Below, in pieces: positions 11,057 through 21,206 of a DNA stretch of 64,000 nt (position 1 is the first letter of the stretch; each line of letters starts with the position of its first letter). Under the pieces are notes generated by a model that saw only the letters and a list, made by a program, of their open reading frames with translations, searched no databases and was not told where the DNA came from. The translations under genes and the position numbers were made by a program. Origin of the DNA: Harmothoe impar (Eukaryota > Annelida > Polychaeta > Phyllodocida > Polynoidae); contig OX381714.1 of NCBI GenBank assembly GCA_947462335.1, positions 58,325,800-58,389,799 on the forward strand, given 5' to 3'.

Positions 11057-11185
11057 TATATAAGCTGTTCGCCGACACTTGATATCCACGTGCGACACAT
11101 AGAAGAACTCTGTTATCCTACCCGGTATTTGCACAGAATCTGAGACAAGTACCTGCTTTAGACTGAATCAGGATGGCTTACCCAG
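11057..11185 (+). promoter_or_regulatory. TATA promoter and short first coding exon
   Basis: A TATATAAG box (11057-11064) is followed about 30 bp on by a plausible start region and about 85 nt of leader. ATG lies at 11173 in the context CAGGATGG. The exon codes MAYP plus one base and ends CCCAG before GTAATT, a good donor (phase 1). This is the layout of a gene with a tiny first coding exon. MAYPG-type starts occur in annexin A7/A11-like and other proline-glycine-rich proteins, but no second exon was found, so no name is given. Confidence 0.4.
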
Positions 11186-11509
11186 GTAATTCCTTGTCAA
11201 AACACTGATACTAATAGGTCTGCAGGGGTTTCATAGTTTGGTGTTTATTGGATCCCCTCCCCCCTTTTTTAAATGTAAGAGTCCACCCCTGCATCTTCTG
11301 GGGGTGCAGAGGGGTCGGAAAGTCGCCGAAATTATTAAAGGGCCCCAGGTCACAAAGTCACTTCTTTAGGCTATTTATGCTATAGGATTTTTTTTCTCCA
11401 AAAGTATAGATCTTTCATATAAGACGGTTATGTCAGCCAATCTATGGGAATCAGGATCATCAAAAGAGATGTAGGAACTAATATTCAAATAAACCAAGAT
11501 ACATGTACC

Positions 11510-11687
11510 TACCGTATTCGACATAATAAGCGCACAGTGCGCCTAAAAAATTATTATGGACACCTTTTAGTAGTTTAATTGGGGTCAAAAATTAAGATAT
11601 TATTGGTTATTTCTAGTATAAGAATCAGCCAAAAACAGGGTGTGTGCGCTTATTAGGGGGTGTGCGCTTATTACGTCGAATACGGTA
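11510..11687. mobile_element. TACCGTATTCGACGTAATAAGCGC MITE, copy 1
   Basis: Near-perfect inverted ends TACCGTATTCGACATAATA and GCTTATTACGTCGAATACG surround A/T-rich sequence and a second TGCGCTTATTA word. A close copy is at 30083-30268. TA at both edges suggests a Tc1/mariner type. Confidence 0.7.
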
Positions 11688-12851
11688 TACATTGTTGTAC
11701 TAACCCCCCCCCCCGGCCCCCGCCACTCCTTGTCATATATGCTCCCACCTCAGTATAAACTAAAACAACAACAAAAAGACGAATTGACCATAAATATTCT
11801 TTAGATTATTTTAATATAAATGTTCTCCAAATTAAGCACATGTTAACTACAGTGAGCTGAGCATGATTTACACTTGATACTTATCATTCATACAATAAAG
11901 GCATGCTCTGAGCTATGTACCTGAAATAACATAAATGGAGGCCCCAAAGGTAGTAACTAAATATTGACTGGAATAAACAAAACTGTTTAATATCTAAATA
12001 CATATTATTAAGGATAAACCAAGAACACGGGAATGAATAGGACAATAATTTCCTTTCATGTTTTCTATAATAAAGCTCGGCTTGCTACACCAATTCATCT
12101 CTAGACATCAGTAGGGCCTACATGTATACTGAAATGCATTTGCAAAGTAGCCAAGAACATAATGAAGGCAATCGGTGATTCAATTCGTGTGGAAATTGAC
12201 CTTGTAGCACAGACTAGGACACAAGACAACGCAGTCCATATTGGTCTATGTCCTCCAAACTACGAGGAGGAGCTAGTTCAGAAAGATAATTATGAGTTAT
12301 CGTCTTCAGTTCAAATTATCAAGATAATACCGGTATAAGGAGGGGGTAATAACGAATAAGCACACTCTCGTTTTGGACGTTTAATAACATAAATTATTTC
12401 AAGAAAGTTAAATAGTAACTAAATAAATCCCTTTGTCGGCAGCAATTTGCGTTTACTAAACTGTGCCTTTTTGTCAGGATGATGCATAACTGCAGCAGCG
12501 GTGAGTTATCTGTCTATGCTGCATTTATGTATCATGCTGGACCAAATGGTTTACATGATGCATCTGGCGAGTGATCAACACAGCGCGGGCGAGTATTTAT
12601 TTTGCGCACCATAGGTGCACAATAACATCAAATTAAACTTGAACCACCGTGAGGCATCCTTAAAGTGTTAACTGGCCGTGCGCTTAATAATATTACAGAG
12701 AATATGACCCGCTGTATGAAACTGCCACAGTTACCACAAGGCATAATGATTAAAATAGTTTCTCCTCATGGATGAGTGGCATCGATGTTGTGGTTGATTC
12801 AAAATGCTCTGGGATGTGCCACTCAGCGAAAGATAAGTCCATGCTGACGGG
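11688..12851. other. Intergenic; MITE remnant near 12475
   Basis: A/T-rich sequence with no exon. At about 12475-12600 there is a remnant of the piggyBac-like MITE (GTCAGGATGATGCATAA, GGTGAGTTATC). Confidence 0.35.
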
Positions 12852-13560
12852 AGCAGCTCATGGTGAGGGGAGCAGCTCATGGTCAGAGGAGCAGCTCATG
12901 GTCAGAGGAGCAGTTGATGGTCAGAGGAGCAGCTCATGGTGTGGGGAGCAGTTCATGGTGTGGGGAGCAGCTCATGGTCAAAGGAGCAGCTCATGGTCAG
13001 AGGAGCAGTTGATGGTCAGAGGAGCAGCTCATGGTCAGAGGAGCAGTTGATGGTCAGAGGAGCAGCTCATAGTGAGGGGAACAGCTCATGGTGTGGGGAG
13101 CAGCTCATGGTGTGGGGAGCAGCTCATGGTCAAAGGAGCAGCTCATGGTCAGAGGAGCAGTTGATGGTCAGAGGAGCAGCTCATGGTCAGAGGAGCAGTT
13201 GATGGTCAGAGGAGCAGCTCATAGTGAGGGGAACAGCTCATGGTGAGGGGAACAGCTCATGGTGTGGGGAGCAGCTCATGGTGTGGGTGTCAGCTCATGG
13301 TGAGAGGAGCAGTCTTTTTATGAAACGTCACCAGCTTTTATTTACTTGCGTTTTTACCTTGATCGTTTTTGCAGTTCATGGTGAGTGAGCAGCTCATGGT
13401 GGGGGGAGCAGCTCAGGATGAGAGGAGCAGCTCATGGTGAGAGGAGCAGCTCATGGCAAGCATTGAGCCTACAGAAAGCCTCTATGGGTGCCACTGGGGC
13501 GAGGGGAGCAGCTCTTGGTGAGGGAAGTAGTTCATGGTGAGGGGAGCAGCTCATTGTCCT
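12852..13560 (+). repeat. 19-bp minisatellite AGCAGCTCATGGTCAGAGG
   Basis: About 25 copies of a 19-bp unit lie at 12852-13316, with variants (AGCAGTTGATGG, GTGTGGGG), and a second more degenerate block lies at about 13375-13560. Because 19 is not a multiple of 3, all three frames cycle through a 19-residue repeat such as SSSWSEEQLMV. The open frames here are therefore products of the repeat and not a protein gene. Confidence 0.85.
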
Positions 13561-13639
13561 ATATTGTGGCCTCTAGTGGGGCGGATATTATTTCACATTG
13601 GAGCAGCTCAGGGCTCGGGCTGTTAACTCAAACCGTCCA

Positions 13640-13881
13640 TTAACTCTTTAAGGACCGCATAGTGCTGTAATAGTGCTTTATCATTTATAACACATGAATG
13701 CAGCCAGTGCTGCATGATGCACCAATGCAGCCTCGGTGAGTAACTCACCAGTGCTACATCGGTGCATCATGCAGACCCTTCGCGAGTGTCTCAACCCATA
13801 GAGTCTGCATAATGCTTGAATGCATCATGACGACCAAGGGCATGATGCATTAAGGTATCATGCCATCCTTAAAAGGGTTAA
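13640..13881. mobile_element. piggyBac-like double-hairpin MITE
   Basis: Bounded by TTAA at 13640-13643 and 13878-13881. Ends are CTCTTTAAGGACCGCAT and ATGCCATCCTTAAAAGGG. The main inner hairpin is GATGCACCAATGCAGCC with a GGTGAGTAACTCACC core. TTAA target duplication and CCCTTT-type ends are the piggyBac signature. Confidence 0.7.
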
Positions 13882-14030
13882 GCGGGCACATAACCTCCAC
13901 CATGAGCTGCTCCGGCTTCCGTTATTACCCCACACCGAGTCACCCCCTCCTACCCCTACCATTGATTCTCATTAAGGCTCAGTTCTATTTTTAGCCCACA
14001 TCGAGCACCTCTCCACTGGGGAGCACTCTG

Positions 14031-14057
14031 GTAACCATGACAACCGAGCTATAAATA
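14031..14057 (+). promoter_or_regulatory. X-box-like site plus TATAAATA
   Basis: GTAACCATGACAAC at 14031-14044 fits the RFX X-box pattern, and TATAAATA follows at 14050-14057. They lie just beyond the 3' end of TMEM256 on the opposite strand. No exon is seen downstream, so a functional promoter is only a possibility. Confidence 0.25.
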
Positions 14058-14235
14058 GAACAGGGGCTGGTAAGGAGGAGGGGGGTGGTTCTGTCTGTGT
14101 GCCTCAGAGAATGATATTCATTTGTTCCCCTTGGCCCCCGTTAGTGGCAATCTCCCCGCAGAGGTTTGCTCTTTTCGGTTTGCCACGACATGCTGGGAGA
14201 GTGGTGTCGGGGGGTTCGCTGGTACCCTAGACGCG

Positions 14236-14379
14236 TCATAGAACCATGGCAATCCAGCCGGCAATCAGCAGCATGCCGCCGTAGGGGGTGACTCGTCTGA
14301 TGGAGGTGTTGCCCGTCAGTGCGTGCGTGTAGCAGCTTCCGGAGAATAGCAGCATGCCAGTCAGCATCAGTGGGCCGAC
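14236..14379 (-). CDS. TMEM256: TMEM256 exon 4 (last)
   Basis: Terminal exon of TMEM256, a small four-helix membrane protein (DUF423 family) of poorly known function. The acceptor CCCTCTAG sits at 14380-14381. The exon gives 47 codons and a TGA at 14236. It starts VGPLMLTGMLLFSGSCY (third helix) and ends TPYGGMLLIAGWIAMVL, matching the family's conserved last helix. In frame with exon 3 (phase 0). The gene is transcribed right to left: 36353-36266, 35216-35179, 17231-17151, 14379-14236. That is 351 nt, or 116 residues, against about 113 in vertebrates. No lesion is seen. Confidence 0.92.
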   Translation of the reverse strand, partial: VGPLMLTGMLLFSGSCYTHALTGNTSIRRVTPYGGMLLIAGWIAMVL

Positions 14380-14849
14380 CTAGAGGGCAGAAACAGGGCA
14401 CATGGCAGTGTACAATTACAATAGTCATTGATATTGAGGATCTCTATGTATTCTCATGACATGTATTGCTTTCATGCCAAATCAAGACATTATTGATTAC
14501 AAATATGTTCAATGCATTATTGATATTCACCACTCAAGGAAAGGCGCAATAATAAACTACCATAATTTCCCGCTTATAACCGGCATCTCACAAATAACCC
14601 ACACCCCAACTTTGGCAGAACCCTATAGGCTATACCCCACAACAGAGGTCTGAAAATTGCAAATTTAGTACTGAACTATGGTATCAAATACCCTCGTATT
14701 ACCCACACCTAGACTTTGAACATTTTGTAGAACCCGCATTGAGGGTTTGGTTCCCTGCGGATTGTATGTGGGAATTTAGGGTAGATAAATGCAAGATAAA
14801 TGTAACACATGTTATATCTCACATCTATTACTAAGTCATTTATCAGGAT
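14380..14849 (-). other. TMEM256 intron 3, part
   Basis: Intron 3 spans 14380-17150. At 14570-14785 it holds a decayed relative of the CCGTAAAACC MITE (CCGCTTATAACCGGC, AACCCACACCCCAAC). The other repeats in the intron are listed separately. Confidence 0.4.
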
Positions 14850-16135
14850 ATTGTCTGTCCTGTCACATTCTTATCTGTCAGAGTCATCATAGTCTATCAC
14901 ATATTCATGTCACCAAGACGTCTGTTACCAAGTCATCTGTCACACAGTCATCTATCACACAGATATATCTGTCACCCAGTCATCTGTCACACAGTCATCT
15001 GCCACACAGTCATCTGTCACAGTCATCTGTCACAGTCATCTGTGACATAGACATCTGTCACACAGTCATTTGTCACACAGTCATCTGTAACACAGTCATC
15101 ACACAGTCATCTGTCACACAGTCATCTGTCACACAGTCATCTGTCACAGTCATCTGTCACACAGTCATCTGTCACACAGTCATCACATAGTCATCTGTCA
15201 CACAGTCATCTGTCACACAGTCATCTGTCACACAGTCATCTGTCACACAGTCATCTGTCACACTGTCATCTGCCACACAGTCATCTGTCACAGTCATCTG
15301 TCACACAGTCATCTGTGACATAGACATCTGTCACACAGTCATCTGTAACACAGTCATCACACAGTCATCTGTCACACAGTCATCTGTCACACAGTCATCT
15401 GTGACATAGGCATCTGTCACACAGTCATCACATAGTCATCTGTCACACAGTCATCTGTCACATAGACATCTGTCACATAGACATATGTCACACAGTCATC
15501 ACACAGTCATCTGTGACACAGTCATCTGTGACACAGTCATCTGTGACACAGTCATCACACAGTCATCTGTTACACAGTCATCTGTCACATAGACATCTGT
15601 CACAGTCATGTGGCACACATTCATCTGTCACTTAGACATCTGTCACACTGTCATCTGTCACATAGACATCACACAGTCATCTGTCACACAGTCATCTGTC
15701 ACATAGGCATCTGTCACACAGTCATTACACAGTCATCTGTCACACAGTCATCTGTCACACAGTCATCACATAGTCATTTGTCACACAGTCATGTCACACA
15801 GTCATCTGTCACATAGGCATCTGTCACACAGTCATCACACAGTCATCTGTCACACAGTCATCTGTCACACAGTCATCACACAGTCATGTGGCACACAGTC
15901 ATCTGTCACACACACATCACAGAGTCAGCCATCACATATAGCAATCTGTCAGAGAGTCATCCATGAGTCACTAGCCTGTCACAGGATCGTCTGTCACAGG
16001 ATCATCTGTCATACAGATACTAGTTCACCAATTTATCAGTCTGTCATAGAAAAATCTGTCACAGTTATTTGTCAGAGAGACATGTGTTACAGAATCATCT
16101 ATCACAAGCAAATGTCACAGAGGTAGTAGTCAGAA
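14850..16135 (+). repeat. 15-bp minisatellite CACACAGTCATCTGT
   Basis: About 1.28 kb of tandem CACACAGTCATCTGT units with many variants (CATAGACATCTGT, shortened CACAGTCATCAC). Since 15 is divisible by 3, one frame reads as a repeating pentapeptide (SHSHL, HTVIC or TQSSV depending on frame). These frames are repeat translation, not genes. It lies in TMEM256 intron 3. Confidence 0.9.
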
Positions 16136-16157
16136 TAACCTGGCAAAGAGTCGCCGT

Positions 16158-16656
16158 TAGGCCACACTTTTTTTATTTGGGTTACGGCCCGCCGCACTAG
16201 GAAAGCCCAAAATCAGAATAAAAATAAAATTTGAATTTTAGACTCTTTTTTTATTCCCTCCGATGTGAAATCCAGAGAAGAAAAAAAAACAGGAAAGAAA
16301 TAAAAGATTCATTACATGATATACCGAAAGAAAGCTAAAATCAACAGGAAAACAACTATCTACTTTTCATTAAGGTAAAATGGGACTTAAGAATTTTCTC
16401 GATTTTTGAAACCTTTTCAAAAAAATCTGTTTACCTAAATATTATTGTATTTCTATTGTCAGACCATCCTTTCTATTGTGGGTGGTCCTTTTTATTTTTC
16501 CCTCCGACATTGGGATATAAAGGCTTTCTGTACAAAAAATAAATAAAATGCCCAGAGGCTAACTTTTATTATTATCATTTTTTTTAAATTTCATCCTCCG
16601 TGCGTTGATAAATTTTTGAAGGATCCGTAACCCAAATTAAAAAAAAGTGTGGCCTT
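16158..16656. mobile_element. AAGGCCACAC MITE, copy 1 (about 500 bp)
   Basis: Inverted ends TAGGCCACACTTTTTTT-ATTTGGGTTACGG and CCGTAACCCAAATT-AAAAAAAGTGTGGCCTTA. A second copy in inverted orientation is at 55968-56470, and its internal sequence (for example ATTTAGGTAAACAGATTTTT) matches this one read backwards. No coding capacity. Confidence 0.8.
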
Positions 16657-16662
16657 ACAAAG

Positions 16663-16768
16663 TACTGTAAACATATTCCAAAATTCATGAAACAAATACA
16701 GGCGAAACTGTACTTTTTTAGCAAATTTAAGAAAATTTATACATATTAAATTATCTACGTTTACAGTA
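16663..16768. mobile_element. TACTGTAAAC MITE, short copy
   Basis: About 106 bp with inverted ends TACTGTAAACATA and TACGTTTACAGTA and a TA at each edge. A related 212-bp element is at 16908-17119. Confidence 0.6.
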
Positions 16769-16907
16769 ACACTCTGGTTCACAAAAAGTAGGAAATGTTG
16801 AGATTTGGTAAATCTTCTATAATAAATGTACATAATGTGTTACAGAACTGCCATCCAAAAAGTAGGACAAGTGGCATCTCTCTGCAGCAATCAGTCAGTC
16901 TGGGTGC

Positions 16908-17119
16908 TACTGTAAACGTATATATTTTCGCGCATGAATATTTTCGTGAATTTACTACAAAGTGCAATTTCACATGTTTATTAAATACACAGATTTTGCA
17001 ATATTTTAGTAGTATGACTATACTGGATAAATATTCACGCTGTACATATTTTGGCCGATTTTAAAATCAGCGAAAATGGCGAAAATATGTACAGCGCGAA
17101 ATAAAGTATGTTTACAGTA
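16908..17119. mobile_element. TACTGTAAAC MITE, long copy
   Basis: Inverted ends TACTGTAAACGTATATATT and AAGTATGTTTACAGTA, with inner inverted copies of TTTCGCGC and GTACAGCG. TA edges suggest a Tc1/mariner type. It ends only 32 bp from TMEM256 exon 3, on the donor side. A partial hAT-type repeat (CACAAAAAGTAGGAAAT) lies just before it at about 16775-16880. Confidence 0.65.
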
Positions 17120-17150
17120 GTAGGAGACAGTTAGTTGGTGCGGCACTCAC

Positions 17151-17231
17151 CAGGTGGGGTCGGTTGGTGAGGGGCACGGAGAGCAGGGCCAGTGTGTGTA
17201 GGAAGTGGTAGCGGTTACCGGTCTCAAACAC
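17151..17231 (-). CDS. TMEM256: TMEM256 exon 3
   Basis: 81-nt exon in phase 0 at both ends. Acceptor CTCCTACAG lies at 17232-17233 and donor GTGAGTGCC begins at 17150. It encodes VFETGNRYHFLHTLAL and then LLSVPLTNRPHL. The N-R-Y-H-F-L-H-T-L-A-L motif is the family's most conserved stretch (vertebrate form NKHHFLHSLALL) and forms the second membrane helix. The frame joins exon 2 on one side and exon 4 on the other without adjustment. Confidence 0.93.
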
Positions 17232-18117
17232 CTGTAGGAGCAAGAGCAGCAAGGTCAATGTTTACAGCAACAGTTAATTGATTGTCTAACTTAATATCCA
17301 AGTGTACAATAACACCTCAGACTTATCTCAAGTTATCTACAACTAGCAGTAGTCTTGCCTTGCAGTAGGACAGATATTTAGATGCTGCTAGCCCAATACA
17401 GCAGTGATCGCATCTATGGATGATCGAATCTATTAAATGAATGACCAGCGTCCCATACTCTTTATGAAGGAGAGCAAATATTCTTTTATTTGCCTGGTCC
17501 TACAGACCTGGGCTAGTACCATAGTAGGCAGGGCCAGACAAACCATGGCCTTTGATATCTCAGATATGGTTCACTGAGGAGGGATCCCATGCCAGACCAC
17601 CAGCCCAGGCCCACGCATATGATTAAGTGACTGATCACAGCAGTAAAACAAGAGACCCCTACATTTTTGTCGCCTTTTATGAATCTTTTTTGGATGAGGG
17701 CCTATCTTGTATAACTGCTGGGGTAAAGAAGCCTCCAAAGTTAAAGGAATTGGGGTGCTCATTCACAAAGGTACGTTATTTGCAATATTCACAATATTCC
17801 ATTTCACTGCAATTAAAAGCGTCCGTTGCATGTCCTTGCTCACTTGGGATGAACACAAAGATCCAATCGGACTGTAGTTACTGATAGAACTTTGGCCATT
17901 TAAGGCCATTTAAGGTAACCTTTGCGAGTGGACTCACCAGGGCTGCATTGATGCATCATGATGTCAAAGTACATTAAAGCACTATGCACCCCTTGAAGGG
18001 CTCAACTTAAAGGCACAGACCACTTGACACCTCACCCTTTACCTGCCTTTTGACGTCATCCGCAGCTGAACCTAACCCTTTAGCTGAACTTAGCACTAAT
18101 CTCAAGATTCATGTTTA
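17232..18117. other. TMEM256 intron 2, start; MITE remnants
   Basis: First part of the 17.9-kb intron 2. About 17690-17775 resembles the ATAAGCACCGG MITE, and 17895-18010 is a piggyBac-like MITE half (GACTCACCAGGGCTGCATTG). No other exon was seen. Confidence 0.4.
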
Positions 18118-18331
18118 TTTGTCGTCATGATGCACCAATGCAGGCCGGCAACAACTCACCAGCGCTGCATTGATGCATGATGCTGACTCTTCAGGAGGGT
18201 ATCAACCCTGTAGGATCGGCATGATGCATGAATGCAGCACCTATAGAGCACCTCACCCGGGCTGCATTCATGTATCGTGCAAACAAAAGGGCGTAGTACA
18301 TTAGAGCACCTTGCTGCCCTTAGAGGGTTAA
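18118..18331. mobile_element. piggyBac-like MITE, left end lost
   Basis: Two hairpin modules (GATGCACCAATGCAGGCCGG and GGCATGATGCATGAATGCAG) and the right end CCCTTAGAGGGTTAA at 18328-18331. The left end is not recognisable, and its right TTAA is shared with the next copy. Confidence 0.5.
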
Positions 18332-18621
18332 CCCTTTAAGGACAAAATAATGCACTAGTGCATCATGCCCTTGGTCGGCATGATGCATGAATGGCACTGA
18401 TGAGAAACTCGCAGTGCTGCATTCATGCATCATGCCGACTCTACAGGGTTGATACACTCCCAAAGGGTCGGCATGATACATCATTGTTGCATCGCGCCAA
18501 CAGTGTTCAGTACTATGCACCAATGCAGCACTGGTGATTTGTTGCCGGCCCTGCATTGGTGCATCATGACGACAAATGTACATGAACCATGAATGAGACA
18601 CTGTCATTCCTAACGGGTTAA
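18328..18621. mobile_element. piggyBac-like MITE, three modules
   Basis: TTAA-CCCTTTAAGGACAAAAT starts it and CATTCCTAACGGG-TTAA ends it. Inside are hairpin modules GGCATGATGCATGAATGGC and GCACCAATGCAGCACTGGTG. A further half-end (CTGTTCTTAAAGGGTTAA) follows at about 18645-18662. Confidence 0.6.
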
Positions 18622-18876
18622 GTTCAGCTCTTTATGACGTCAAGGCTGTTCTTAAAGGGTTAATGCAGAGGTTAATTACCTGCGGAGGTACATGAATTAG
18701 TCAGGCTGACCTACACAGGTGAGTTCAGGACACCGCTCACCTGCGTCATCTTGATAACTAATTGATACCCGAATGAGCCGTTTAAGCGCTGGTGCTTTAA
18801 ATAAGCACCGGTTCGGAGTAAGGGCTGCCGATAGAGTGGTATTGAAATTGAAATTGAAGTGCTGGTTCATGATACT

Positions 18877-19215
18877 GTGAAACCTCGCGTATAAGCCTAA
18901 CTCGCGTATTAGCCACACCCCCAACTTAGACAAATCATATAAACCGCAGAGCAGGATTGATTTTGGCGACTTTAGTATTGTACCATAGTGGCAAAAACTT
19001 GTATATAAGCTGCACCCCGACCGTAGGCCGATCCTATAAGCCACACCCTCGATCTGACCAAGGTTTTACGGTAAGCACCATTGGTTATGTTCTAGTGAAA
19101 TTAATAATCTCCAAATACCGTAGCTTCTCACATAGAAGCCGTGGTCAGTACATGAGTCAGATCGCCAGTGCGGCTTATAGAATTGGCCCAGCGTCGAGGT
19201 GTGGCTTATACGCAA
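18877..19215. mobile_element. CCTCGCGTATAAGCC MITE pair
   Basis: 18877-19075 has left end GAAACCTCGCGTATAAGCC and right end AAGGTTTTACGGTA. A second partial unit follows at about 19105-19215 (TACCGTAGCTTCTC ... GTGGCTTATACGC). Both belong to the CCGTAAAACC family. The two frames encoding LYTSFCHYG-like text come from these repeats. Confidence 0.6.
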
Positions 19216-19238
19216 GTTTTTGCTACTATAGGACAATC

Positions 19239-19378
19239 CAGAGATGCCACTCACTTGTCAACAAAAAGTAGGAAATCCTAAGAATTTGGTCAGTTGGAAA
19301 TTTAATAGCTGAATTCAATACAGAAATTCCAGCATAAAAGTAGGAATACCTGCAAAAATAGGAAAAGCAGCATCTCTG
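19239..19378. mobile_element. hAT-type MITE CAGAGATGCC, copy 1
   Basis: 140 bp with inverted ends CAGAGATGCCACTC and GCAGCATCTCTG, internal AAAGTAGGAAAT and AAGTAGGAAT words. Flanks share GGACA (left GGACAATC, right GGACATGA), a possible worn 8-bp duplication. Copy 2 is 30271-30413. CAG-type ends are usual for hAT elements. Confidence 0.6.
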
Positions 19379-20036
19379 GGACATGAGAATTTAGGGTACT
19401 TGTTGTTCAGACGCCACCAGGTATTTGCATCCACCAACAACTTCTTTTACAGGTGCTAACTTTTGGGGGCTAGTCACGTGATGCAGGGACATCATCATAA
19501 ACAAAGGAGAACTGCTCTCAGAGATGACCTTGGCAGTAGGGGGCCTGATGTTTGGTGGTTTAAGTGTTTTAATGTTTATTCGGCAAAATTTTCCCTGTAT
19601 TTCCCGCATGAACTCTCACGATCTCGCACTGTAAGTTCTAGTGTCAAATTTCTCTTTATGATGTTTACCTTGAAGCGATGAATGGATCTAGACATATTCA
19701 TCGTTTGCAGTGAATATATATGATGGATACATGTCTGTTTTATTCATCAGTCGACCTGTAAATATAAGTAACTAAGGAGATATTTGGGGGTAAAGTTTCC
19801 TGCTGCTACTGTCTCGTGCAGATCACTAGGGATCGCCGTCCTATCTTCTGCTTGGAGAATGTGTCCGGACCTTATCCCAGTGGGCGAGCGATAAAACCAA
19901 ACTATGCACACCACTATTCGATGTAGATCTCAATCTATTTACACTGTTGACATTTCCGTTGGTTAAAGTTAGTCCCCATACCAATCCTATCTTACAAAAT
20001 CCCTATCACTCATTGACTGTGGGACGCTGAGGTGGA
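19379..20036. other. Intron 2 stretch, nothing seen
   Basis: No repeat boundary, splice-supported exon or RNA gene was recognised here. Confidence 0.35.
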
Positions 20037-20228
20037 GGTGGGCAGCGACCTCCGTTTGCCACCAGAGATCGGGGACCTCCGTCTGCCACCAGAGGTCGGG
20101 GACCTCCGTCTGCCACCAGAGGTCGGGGACCTCCGTCTGGCACCAGAGGTCGGGGGGAGGGGGGCGGCGACCTCCGTCTGCCACCAGAGGTCGGGGGGAG
20201 GGGGGCGGCGACCACCAGAGGTCAGGTG
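20037..20228 (+). repeat. 27-bp minisatellite (CCTCCGTCTGCCACCAGAGG)
   Basis: About six units of GGGACCTCCGTCTGCCACCAGAGGTCG-type sequence, the last with G-run inserts. Each unit contains GACCTC and GAGGTC as a small inverted repeat. The unit is divisible by 3, so every frame is open in places (for example DLRLPPEVG). No gene is inferred. Confidence 0.85.
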
Positions 20229-20327
20229 GGCAGTGCACACGTGTTTAATTTGACCCCTCCCCGACAGCTCCCAAAATCTAAGATTAGACCTAGGTGCATA
20301 CAGGTATACCCCCCAATACTTAGGGAG

Positions 20328-20432
20328 TACCGTAAAACCCCACCTTTAAGACAGATTTTATTTGGGATTTATTTTTTGCACATGACGGATATTTTCCCCA
20401 AGTAAGGGGGTCGTCTTAAAGGTGGGGTTTCT
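20328..20432. mobile_element. CCGTAAAACCCC MITE, short
   Basis: Left end TACCGTAAAACCCCACC and inverted right part GGTGGGGTTTCTAAAA. It is the same subfamily as 28631-28849, which uses CTTTAAGACG words. Confidence 0.5.
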
Positions 20433-21191
20433 AAAATTTGATTTAGAAAATGTTGGGAAAAAGAGAAGAAAATGAGCTTGTATGAAGGGATGCAAATACC
20501 GGTAGTTTTTTGTTTTTAACAACGGCTGTAATCCAGAGATCCTTACCTACATGCCATTTTTTACGGCTTGTAAATCGGACCATTATTAAGGTTTCTACAG
20601 TGTAAAACGGAAAGCTTAAATATTTTCTGTAATGTTCTTCAGTGATTTAAATATTAAAATAATGAATATTATTGTAACAAGGTAGCAAAGTGGTTTGGTG
20701 GAATAGATCAGAAAAATTTGCCATGGAGGACAAAAAATGCTCGGAGGCCTAAAGGTGAGGGCACAGACAAGAAAATTGTGCTTAGTTTAGGCCTACTCAG
20801 TAGTCAAGTGATCAATGCACATGGGCTACATAGGCCTATAGGCCTATCGCTGGGGTGAGGGTCTAAATTTTTTACCCCCCCCCCCGGTCAAGGGGCCCAA
20901 ATTTTTTACCCCCCCCCCCCCTGTTATTAAAAAATGAGCAATCCCTTAGGTCACACCGAATTAAAAGGTTGGTCTACGCATTTCCTGCACCATATTTTCG
21001 GAAATGCAAATTAATTTGTTTTTTTGAAAAAAAAATCGTCTATGGACCCTGCCCACATCTTTTCCTGAAGAATTCTTTAAAATAATTGCCCGCCCTCACC
21101 AATTTTTGAAAAACAGAATGGGGGGGGGTACGGTAAACAATTTCGACCACTGTCTGGAGACTACTGTAGAACCAGAAGCAAAATGTATCAT
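20433..21191. other. Intron 2 stretch with MITE fragments
   Basis: C-run fragments of the poly-G MITE lie near 20855-20945, and part of the GGCCACACC MITE lies near 20950-21060. No exon recognised. Confidence 0.4.
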
Positions 21192-21206
21192 GCTGCCACC
21201 TGGTGG
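21192..21206 (-). promoter_or_regulatory. CTCF-like site
   Basis: The minus strand reads CCACCAGGTGGCAGC, which matches the CTCF core consensus CCASYAGRKGGCRSY at all 15 positions. It lies in the large TMEM256 intron. A chance match is possible and binding is not shown. Confidence 0.3.

Noticed and set aside
12772..13202. SSSWSEEQLMV-repeat protein gene
   Set aside because: A 19-bp minisatellite read in frame; all three frames give the same repeat, and there is no splice support.
14789..16126. CRISPR-like array or repeat protein
   Set aside because: The units are contiguous 15-bp repeats with no unique spacers, in animal DNA. The open frames follow from the unit length being a multiple of 3.
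19987..20253. Proline-rich frames in all registers
   Set aside because: Product of the 27-bp minisatellite, open in several frames at once.
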